This document shows positions 1 to 4,351 of a stretch of DNA of 25,685 nucleotides, piece by piece; the first letter of the stretch is position 1; every line of letters begins with the position of its first letter. A program made the translations under genes and the position numbers. Where the stretch lies: positions 1 to 25,685 of the IMG/VR virus record IMGVR_UViG_3300037189_010834; one strand, written 5' to 3'. The notes beneath the pieces are model-generated. The model was not told where the DNA came from. It did not search any database and was given only the letters and a program-made list of their open reading frames with translations. This DNA is from a virus.

Positions 1-53
1 ACAGCGAGGATCAGTTCCTCCAGTTGGCGGGTGGTCAGGGTGAGCGTATGCAT
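1..53 (-). CDS. Small hypothetical protein, 3' end cut by window edge
   Basis: Only the first 17 or so residues are inside the window (MHTLTLTTRQLEELILA...). The ATG at 53 is preceded by GAGAGGAT at normal Shine-Dalgarno spacing and by a promoter-like element at 82-108. The opening LTLTTRQLEEL recalls the LTLEQAEELL stretch of the 103-residue protein at 1335-1646, so the two may be distant relatives. That comparison is by eye over a dozen residues. Function unknown. Confidence 0.5.
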   Translation of the reverse strand, partial: MHTLTLTTRQLEELILA

Positions 54-81
54 TTCACTATCCTCTCTAGTAGATAAGTCT

Positions 82-116
82 AATATAGCAGGGGGGTCCG
101 ACAGTCTAAGACTGTC
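82..116 (-). promoter_or_regulatory. Leftward promoter with overlapping palindromic operator-like site (copy 1)
   Basis: Read on the - strand there is TAGACT (103-108), a 15-nt spacer and TATATT (82-87), about 30 nt upstream of the ATG at 53. A perfect 17-nt palindrome, GACAGTCT-A-AGACTGTC (100-116), overlaps the -35 position. The block 92-108 is identical over 17 bp to 1309-1325 in front of another leftward gene. The promoter and operator roles are inferred from position and repetition only. Confidence 0.45.
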
Positions 117-144
117 CCGAAACGGTAGTGCAGGTAGTCCCGAA

Positions 145-309
145 TTAGTACGGTACTCCATTCCATAGGTGAGTAACAATGTAGTCCCCACGGATCTCGC
201 AAGGGCCACAGGCAACAAAGTTCCAACTGAAATATGACTCATGACAAATCATGCATGTACGCTGCATCTTGCCTTTTTCAGGGCGGGTGGTGAGAACTAG
301 GTTAAGCAT
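145..309 (-). CDS. Small two-CxxC protein, probable zinc ribbon
   Basis: 54 residues. An upstream in-frame ATG at 447 would give a longer protein, but the ATG at 309 has GAGAGG at good spacing and follows a promoter-like region, so I start here. The sequence has two cysteine pairs, CMIC near residues 19-22 and CGPC near 34-37, separated by an aromatic-rich loop, which is the usual spacing of a zinc ribbon. Many phages carry such small zinc proteins with unknown roles. It lies between the cut gene at the left edge and the 29-residue peptide, in the leftward small-gene block. No specific function can be assigned. Confidence 0.6.
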   Translation of the reverse strand: MLNLVLTTRPEKGKMQRTCMICHESYFSWNFVACGPCEIRGDYIVTHLWNGVPY

Positions 310-324
310 GTCATGCCTCTCATT

Positions 325-365
325 TAGTAGATGAGTACAGCCTAGCATAGGGGACTGACAACGGT
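325..365 (-). promoter_or_regulatory. Third, diverged copy of the leftward promoter element
   Basis: On the - strand TTGTCAGTCCCC is followed by TATGCTAGGCTGTACT and then CATCTACTA, just before the ribosome site of the gene at 309. The order and wording match the copy at 82-108 (CTGTCGGACCCCC, CTATATTAGACT, ATCTACTA). The exact -35 and -10 hexamers are uncertain because the spacing differs. Confidence 0.35.
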
Positions 366-430
366 CAAAACGTGGGTGAACGTAAGCCATGTACGTAAAG
401 ACTATTGTTGGTGGTGCGGGTAAGATCCTA

Positions 431-445
431 GCCCGCGAAGCGGGC
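431..445 (-). terminator. GC hairpin downstream of leftward small-gene operon
   Basis: Perfect inverted repeat GCCCGC-GAA-GCGGGC, 40 nt beyond the stop of the leftward membrane peptide. No T-tract follows on either strand, so it is not a classical intrinsic terminator. It may end or stabilise the leftward transcript. Confidence 0.3.
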
Positions 446-450
446 AAAAC

Positions 451-490
451 CTCAAGATTACCTCAAGGTTTGCAATAGGTTTCCTCAAGG
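451..490. repeat. CCTCAAGG short repeats
   Basis: CTCAAG or CCTCAAGG occurs at about 451, 461 and 483 here. It recurs at 790 and 1765, with a further CTCAAGG at 1778. The 13-mer CCTCAAGGTTTGC is present at both 461 and 1765. Their role is unknown; they cluster in spacers around the leftward genes. Confidence 0.4.
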
Positions 491-574
491 CCAAGGGTTG
501 AATGATAGGAAACCTATTAGCATGATAAATGATAATAGGGCTAATACATTGTTTCCTCTATTTGTTAATCGCAT
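485..574 (-). CDS. 29-residue single-span membrane peptide
   Basis: The peptide starts MRLTNRGNN and continues with a hydrophobic run of about 16 residues (VLALLSFIMLIGFLSF), ending NPWP. The ATG at 574 is preceded by CGGAG at about 8 nt, within the tail of the neighbouring gene whose stop is at 579-581. The basic N-terminus and one hydrophobic span predict a membrane protein with its N-terminus in the cytoplasm. It could be a holin-like or membrane-modulating micropeptide, but such short frames can arise by chance. It ends exactly at the CCTCAAGG repeats. Confidence 0.4.
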   Translation of the reverse strand: MRLTNRGNNVLALLSFIMLIGFLSFNPWP

Positions 575-578
575 TCTA

Positions 579-743
579 TTACTCCGGTTTCGGGATATTG
601 AGGAATGGGTTATTTGTTATTTCGCCGTCTTTTAGTGCAATTAGGCCGGTGTGGATAATTATTTCCCCGTTCCATTCATCGATTATGATTTCTGATTTGG
701 GATATATTTCTTTTACCTCTTTTATGTATTGATCTAATTTCAT
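579..743 (-). CDS. Small hypothetical protein, tandem paralogue B
   Basis: 54 residues: it starts MKLDQYIKEVKEIYPKSEII and later has IIIHTGLIALKDGE. Its ATG at 743 overlaps the stop of the gene at 740-889 as ATGA, so the pair is translationally coupled. Both proteins share the pattern (D/E)-hydrophobic-helix, then (Y/F)P, a beta strand, then IHTGL followed by a charged strand. This suggests a tandem duplication that has diverged. No family recognised. The rightward frame on the opposite strand here is a shadow of this gene. Confidence 0.65.
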   Translation of the reverse strand: MKLDQYIKEVKEIYPKSEIIIDEWNGEIIIHTGLIALKDGEITNNPFLNIPKPE

Positions 744-889
744 ACCATTACCTCTCTAGTGGGATATACCTTATCGGTAACAGTACCAACCTCAAGGCCG
801 GTATGAATTGTTAATTCATAGTTATCAATAGTGACATATGCATGAGGAAACAATTCCCCTACTAGTTTAGTGAATTCATCATAGGTCAT
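740..889 (-). CDS. Small hypothetical protein, tandem paralogue A
   Basis: 49 residues: it starts MTYDEFTKLVGELFPHAYVT and contains LTIHTGLEVGTVTDK. The ATG at 889 is preceded by GGAGCGGAATAATC, so the ribosome site lies in the end of the upstream gene (stop at 892-894). It is coupled by ATGA overlap to paralogue B. The predicted helix-strand-strand layout and the IHTGL motif are shared between the two. The function is unknown, but close packing in one operon suggests co-expression. Confidence 0.65.
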   Translation of the reverse strand: MTYDEFTKLVGELFPHAYVTIDNYELTIHTGLEVGTVTDKVYPTREVMV

Positions 890-891
890 GA

Positions 892-1071
892 TTATTCCGC
901 TCCGTTTTCTTTAGCCTTGTCAATTGCCTTATTAATTAGGTAAATCAATTCTTCTGCATCATGGATATCTAGGTCGATATCTTCATCTTCAATTGATACG
1001 TTAATTGTGTGTTGGGGAAAGCCAACGACACCGACATAGATACTTGCATGTTTAGTGGTGATATAGGTCAT
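892..1071 (-). CDS. Small acidic hypothetical protein
   Basis: 59 residues: it starts MTYITTKHASIYVGVVG and has a middle SIEDEDIDLDIHDAEELI, ending in a Lys/Glu-rich helix. The beta strands followed by an amphipathic helix resemble many small phage proteins that modulate host enzymes, but no family is recognised. The ATG at 1071 follows the previous stop (1074-1076) by two bases, with GAAGGAAACTAATC as ribosome site. The first nine bases (ATGACCTAT) are the same as those of the downstream gene at 889. Confidence 0.65.
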   Translation of the reverse strand: MTYITTKHASIYVGVVGFPQHTINVSIEDEDIDLDIHDAEELIYLINKAIDKAKENGAE

Positions 1072-1073
1072 GA

Positions 1074-1262
1074 TTAGTTTCCTTCACAGTCGTGTGCTTC
1101 GGTGTGATCAAACTCACAGTAGATGCACCCCATCATCTCATCGCAATGCTCACAGAATAGGGCATCCTGCATCTCACCACAGTGAATGAGGGTGTCGCCT
1201 AGTGAGTAGTAGTTAGCGTTAACCTGCACGCGCAGGGGGCGGGAGGTTTCGATGAATTGCAT
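1074..1262 (-). CDS. Cys/His-rich small protein, probable zinc-binding
   Basis: 62 residues. After an N-terminal strand region the C-terminal half is rich in metal ligands: C28, C37, C40, C46, C49, H53, H57 and C59, including CEHC and CIYC pairs. That would suit one or two zinc sites. The ATG at 1262 is preceded by CGAAAGGCAAGAAA and, further up, by copy 2 of the leftward promoter element (1298-1325). It is the first gene of a coupled run 1262 to 485. The 3' end (GAAGGAAACTAAT) is almost the same as that of the gene at 2052-2459, serving as ribosome site for the next gene in both. Function unknown. Confidence 0.65.
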   Translation of the reverse strand: MQFIETSRPLRVQVNANYYSLGDTLIHCGEMQDALFCEHCDEMMGCIYCEFDHTEAHDCEGN

Positions 1263-1297
1263 TTTCTTGCCTTTCGTTGTTGTTTGCTTGTGTAGTT

Positions 1298-1325
1298 AGT
1301 ATAGCGGAGGGGGTCCGACAGTCTA
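1298..1325 (-). promoter_or_regulatory. Leftward promoter element (copy 2)
   Basis: On the - strand TAGACT (1320-1325), a 16-nt spacer and TATACT (1298-1303), ahead of the gene starting at 1262. The stretch 1309-1325 is identical to 92-108. The second half of the palindrome seen in copy 1 is not conserved here, so control of the two genes may differ. Confidence 0.45.
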
Positions 1326-1334
1326 GAGAGTGGA

Positions 1335-1646
1335 CTATGCCCGACCGTGGTAACGGTCGAACATAGTGGAGACAGACTCAAAAAAACTATAGGCGGGTTC
1401 GATCATGTTTGACATATAGTCATCTTCAAGCACCTCATCCTCGCGGATGCGCGTCGCGTCCTGTAGTTCAAGTACGATACGGGTGAGGTTGTCTAGCAAT
1501 TCCTCAGCCTGCTCTAGGGTCAGGTCAACGCCTGCCGATGAGCGGCTGCCGGTCCAGCGATGACCGATTACCTCAACCTTCACGGTGAGATCGGTTAGGT
1601 TGGGGACGGTGTAAACGTCACCTGATTCTACTGCAATGTAGGACAT
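1335..1646 (-). CDS. Hypothetical acidic helical protein
   Basis: 103 residues. The N-terminal third is beta-rich (SYIAVESGDVYTVPNLTDL). The middle is an amphipathic helix (LTLEQAEELLDNLTRIVLEL), followed by an acidic segment and a C-terminal FFESVSTMFDRYH. The ATG at 1646 has GAAAGG eight bases upstream and a promoter-like region further up at 1671-1717. The pattern of a sheet region followed by LTLEQAEELL is seen in many small actinobacterial and actinophage proteins of unknown function; this is an impression, not a search result. It is probably monocistronic, since copy 2 of the promoter element follows its stop. Confidence 0.6.
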   Translation of the reverse strand: MSYIAVESGDVYTVPNLTDLTVKVEVIGHRWTGSRSSAGVDLTLEQAEELLDNLTRIVLELQDATRIREDEVLEDDYMSNMIEPAYSFFESVSTMFDRYHGRA

Positions 1647-1670
1647 TTTAGTGCCTTTCGGTCAAATCGG

Positions 1671-1717
1671 ACATTTGGTATATCCGGCGGTGTTTTCTTG
1701 TGAACCTTACAGGTTCA
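1671..1717 (-). promoter_or_regulatory. Leftward promoter with perfect 17-nt palindrome
   Basis: TGAACCT-TAC-AGGTTCA (1701-1717) is a perfect inverted repeat. On the - strand TTCACA at its downstream edge, a 16-nt spacer and TATACC form a plausible promoter for the gene at 1646. The palindrome overlapping the -35 looks like a repressor site. The sequence differs from the palindrome at 100-116, so a different regulator would be involved. Confidence 0.4.
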
Positions 1718-1878
1718 TCCTACCGGACAGGACTGACATTACAAGGGGGAAAGCGCACCATTTTCCTCAAGGTTTGCTCAAGGATATTAATCGAACACCC
1801 GTATGGGCGCACTATCTTTTTTTATAATGTTTGCGGGCAGGATGGCATCATACATGAAATTTAGGAATTAACATTTTG

Positions 1879-2052
1879 TCAATTTAAAAAATGATCTTGA
1901 AAGTTGTCTTCAAGTTCGATGTGCCAAGGGAGGGCGGGGAAGGTTGTAGAAATAGAGGTGGTCAGTTTACCTTGTTCGTATATTAAAAATTCGACAGCGG
2001 TGAACTGGGAGTTAAATTGGGGGTTTGTATCTGTTTCTATGTAGGCACGCAT
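1879..2052 (-). CDS. Small hypothetical protein
   Basis: 57 residues, beginning MRAYIETDTNPQFNSQFTAV and ending in ELEDNFQDHFLN. The ATG at 2052 overlaps the stop codon of the gene at 2052-2459 by one base (TAATG), with GAAGGAAAC as ribosome site, so the two are translationally coupled. No motif recognised. The protein looks like a small mixed alpha/beta fold. The spacer 1647-1878 after it contains only the promoter/palindrome described at 1671-1717 and CCTCAAGG repeats. Confidence 0.55.
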   Translation of the reverse strand: MRAYIETDTNPQFNSQFTAVEFLIYEQGKLTTSISTTFPALPWHIELEDNFQDHFLN

Positions 2053-2459
2053 TAGTTTCCTTCATAGAAGTCATGATCGTCTTCTTCGTACCATTTGGAT
2101 GTGTCTGGTCGGTATGATGAGCGGTATCTAAAATTTGATAGATTTTTATCAAAGGTGTTGGTGGGTGGAGATTGAATACGTAATTTTTTAAATTCAGTCC
2201 ATGAGGTATGCGAGCCGGAATTGTAATCTGTCTTTGTATCATACGCCGAAGGCGTCATCTCATTATTAGCAACTTTTATTATTTCTGAATATAAGTCAAA
2301 GGATTGTTTATAGAGGGAGGCTAGGTCTTTTTCGTGTTGAGTTATGATTCTGTCTGAATATTTTTTGAATTCTTCTAGTTCGTCTTTTACTTTTATGATT
2401 TCTTTATGTACTATGTCGGTGAGGTTCCATAGTATGTTGAGTTTATCATTATGTGTCAT
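2052..2459 (-). CDS. Hypothetical protein with N-terminal coiled coil
   Basis: 135 residues. Residues about 15-65 form a long charged helix with heptad-like spacing (IIKVKDELEEFKKYSDRIIT), probably a coiled coil. The C-terminal 60 residues are polar, Ser/Tyr/Asp-rich and likely disordered, ending EEDDHDFYEGN. The ATG at 2459 has a strong AAGGAGGG ribosome site, which lies just after the stop of the HNH gene. No family recognised. It belongs to the leftward run from 3186 to 1879. Confidence 0.65.
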   Translation of the reverse strand: MTHNDKLNILWNLTDIVHKEIIKVKDELEEFKKYSDRIITQHEKDLASLYKQSFDLYSEIIKVANNEMTPSAYDTKTDYNSGSHTSWTEFKKLRIQSPPTNTFDKNLSNFRYRSSYRPDTSKWYEEDDHDFYEGN

Positions 2460-2471
2460 GTCCGGCCCTCC

Positions 2472-2753
2472 TTATTTTTCTAGTTCTCTCTGTATGGTGT
2501 AGGTGTGTTCCATGTGACAGTTGAAACAAAGGACACGGCATTTATCTATTTCTTTTAGTATAGTTTTTAACGAGTACCTGTTTCCTTTTACCATATCAGA
2601 AATATGTACAATATTTCCTGTTTTAGTGCGATATTTTTCTTCTGGTCTTATGTGATCAAAGGTGAGGGCGGAAGGGTGTTTACGATATCCACACATATCG
2701 CACCCTCGTTTTAACTTAATTGAATCAGTTATCACTCGATGTCTTAGTATCAT
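2472..2753 (-). CDS. HNH-family nuclease-like protein
   Basis: 93 residues from the ATG at 2753; a TTG one codon upstream is less well placed relative to GAGG. It has an HNH layout: a zinc knuckle C18xxC21 (CDMCGYRKHP), FDHI with D33-H34 as the expected catalytic His, a polar loop with N58, and a second knuckle C76xxC79-H80 (CFNCHMEHT). HNH proteins of this size are found as free-standing phage nucleases, homing nucleases or partners of terminase. It overlaps the upstream gene by 29 bases, which suggests a stable operon member and not a recently inserted homing gene. It lies far from any packaging gene in this window, so the terminase-partner role cannot be tested here. Confidence 0.75.
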   Translation of the reverse strand: MILRHRVITDSIKLKRGCDMCGYRKHPSALTFDHIRPEEKYRTKTGNIVHISDMVKGNRYSLKTILKEIDKCRVLCFNCHMEHTYTIQRELEK

Positions 2754-2931
2754 CAATCCTCAAAGCCGGATCAGGTGCAAGCACATAACCCTGTTCATGT
2801 AAGTCTTTTAAACCAATAATATCAACATCCATCTTATCGGCTATTAAACATAGTACATCATAGTGACGTAAAGATTGAATGTATAGTCCTGAGAGTATTT
2901 CTAACAAGGCTTCAGATTGCTTATCGTTCAT
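2725..2931 (-). CDS. Small acidic hypothetical protein
   Basis: 68 residues: it starts MNDKQSEALLEILSGLYIQS, then a helix with MDVDIIGL and a Ser/Asp-rich tail. The ATG at 2931 follows AAGAAGGG, placed just after the stop of the preceding gene at 2947. Its 3' end overlaps the start of the HNH gene by 29 bases in another frame, and the HNH ribosome site lies inside it, so translation is coupled. Predicted mostly helical; no family recognised. Confidence 0.6.
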   Translation of the reverse strand: MNDKQSEALLEILSGLYIQSLRHYDVLCLIADKMDVDIIGLKDLHEQGYVLAPDPALRIDDTKTSSDN

Positions 2932-2946
2932 CGCTGAAAACCCTTC

Positions 2947-3186
2947 TTACGCATCAAAATTGGTTGATTGCCATACCGTTTCGACCTCACTCTTCATGCG
3001 TTCCAGCATATCATGACCGGGTTTAACCGTATAGTTACAGGCTAAACATTCAAATATAATTCTGTCAAGTTCGTGATTAAAAAAAGGATGCATAGATTCA
3101 TGATTCTCTAAACAGTCAAAAAAAGGTTTTATCCTACCCTGAACTACAAACTGCCGCCACTGGAAGCAAATATTCGCATCTGTCAT
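2947..3186 (-). CDS. Small hypothetical protein with Cys/His motif
   Basis: 79 residues from the ATG at 3186 (MTDANICFQWRQFVVQ). A longer form from the ATG at 3204 is possible, but that codon has no ribosome site, while AAAGAGA sits correctly before 3186. The middle contains CLENHESMHPFFNHELDRII followed by ECLACNY, so C-x2-C plus nearby His residues could bind zinc. Ending KPGHDMLERMKSEVE, it looks helical. It is the first gene of the leftward operon and is divergent from the glycosyltransferase gene. Confidence 0.6.
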   Translation of the reverse strand: MTDANICFQWRQFVVQGRIKPFFDCLENHESMHPFFNHELDRIIFECLACNYTVKPGHDMLERMKSEVETVWQSTNFDA

Positions 3187-3279
3187 ATCTATAATCTCTT
3201 TCATATATAATAATATTCAGTAAATCTAATATATTTAATATAAATATATATATTATTCAATTATAACGAAGTGTAGCAC
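3187..3279. promoter_or_regulatory. AT-rich divergent promoter region
   Basis: Almost pure A/T between the leftward operon and the first rightward gene, with many TATA-type hexamers on both strands, so no single -10 can be named. TTATAACGAAGT at 3261-3272 is repeated as TTATAACGAGGT at 6331-6342, just before another rightward start. The repeat probably includes the ribosome site of both genes. Confidence 0.5.
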
Positions 3280-4299
3280 ATGAGAGTTTATCTGGCAGGG
3301 TCTTTTGAGTACCAAGATCGAAGAGTAGGATACGGAACTGCCGCCTATCACGCTTACAGATCTTTGAAGAAATTAGGATTAGACGTTCATTGCAAGAAAG
3401 TTGATGATAATACTCCTTACGAAGCAGATATAGAAATATATTTTGGTTTTCCCTCAGACTACAAATTCCTATCAAATGGTTACAAAATAGGATATACTCC
3501 TTGGGAGTCTACAGAATTTCATCCTGAATGGTATCCTAAGATGAATGCTTGCGACGAAATTTGGACCACTTCTTCTTGGTGCCGCAAAGTTTTCCAAAAA
3601 AATCTTCCCGACAAAAAAATATTCCCATATGTGCATGGAATTAATCCAGAATTTAAACCTAAAAAACGTAGGTACGATAAAAATAAACCTTTTACTTTTT
3701 TATTTATTGGTGAACCTTATAACCGTAAAGATGGTCCAATGGCTGCCCGTTGTTTCATAGAATTATTTGGTAATAATCCTGAGTATGAATTAATAATTAA
3801 AGGAACAAATGCTAATAATATTACAACTAAAAAAAATGGATTTAATGCATCACCCGGAATGCTATATAGCAACATAACTGTAACAACAGATATGCTAAGT
3901 CCGGTAGAAATGATTCAACTTTATGAAATGGCAGATGTAGTTATATATCCAACATGGGGAGAAGGATTTGGTTTTATACCTCTTCAGGCAATTGCTATGG
4001 GGATTCCAGTAATTACAACTTATGAGTGGTCAGATTACAAAGATCTAATCACAATTCCCATAGATTCTACCATAACCCAAACCCCTTGGCCCACAATTCA
4101 TCCGGGTCAAATGTACCGTCCAGACGAACAACAATTTAAAAATGCTATGGCAAATGCTAGAAATAATTATGAATATCTTTCTGACCTAGCATTTAAGAAT
4201 TCTTTTAGAGCGCATGAGCAATTTGATTGGATCAAGGTAACCCGACCCGCTTATGGGAGACTAAAAAACATTTATAAAACTCTTCATTTAGAAGATTGA
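3280..4299 (+). CDS. GT-B fold glycosyltransferase (GT4-like)
   Basis: 339 residues. The N-terminal half resembles the acceptor-binding lobe (AGSFEYQDRRVGYGTAAYHA, a GYG loop). The C-terminal half has the nucleotide-sugar lobe signature WGEGFGFIPLQAIAMGIPVI. In GT4 enzymes this is the EX7E motif; here the first Glu is E228 and the second position is Q236, a change seen in some related transferases. FLFIGEPYNRKDG near residue 142 is the usual start of the second Rossmann lobe. It likely transfers a sugar to phage DNA bases, a phage structural protein or a host surface glycan; the substrate cannot be read from sequence. It starts at an ATG with AACGAAG upstream and is followed by the reductase gene 52 bases later. 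Confidence 0.85.
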   Translation: MRVYLAGSFEYQDRRVGYGTAAYHAYRSLKKLGLDVHCKKVDDNTPYEADIEIYFGFPSDYKFLSNGYKIGYTPWESTEFHPEWYPKMNACDEIWTTSSWCRKVFQKNLPDKKIFPYVHGINPEFKPKKRRYDKNKPFTFLFIGEPYNRKDGPMAARCFIELFGNNPEYELIIKGTNANNITTKKNGFNASPGMLYSNITVTTDMLSPVEMIQLYEMADVVIYPTWGEGFGFIPLQAIAMGIPVITTYEWSDYKDLITIPIDSTITQTPWPTIHPGQMYRPDEQQFKNAMANARNNYEYLSDLAFKNSFRAHEQFDWIKVTRPAYGRLKNIYKTLHLED

Positions 4300-4351
4300 G
4301 CATGTTAGACTAGAAACCTAATTAAAATTCCGAAAGGCCAGTGAAAGACTT

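Noticed and set aside
310-447. N-terminal extension of the two-CxxC protein to the ATG at 447
   Set aside because: No ribosome site at 447, while 309 has GAGAGG; the extension also covers the promoter-like element at 325-365.
529-732. Rightward frame of 67 codons
   Set aside because: It lies on the opposite strand of the leftward coupled genes 485-574 and 579-743, which have ribosome sites and overlaps; the rightward frame reads as low-complexity hydrophobic sequence with no ribosome site.
1199-1381. Leftward frame overlapping two other leftward genes
   Set aside because: It covers the promoter element at 1298-1325 and the starts of better supported genes; composition is not protein-like.
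1866-1884. Inverted repeat AATTAACA-TTT-TGTCAATT as terminator or operator
   Set aside because: One mismatch, A/T-only arms except a single pair, and it includes the stop codon of a gene; too weak to call.
2012-2242. Leftward 76-codon frame
   Set aside because: Out-of-frame shadow of the coiled-coil gene 2052-2459 and the coupled gene 1879-2052.
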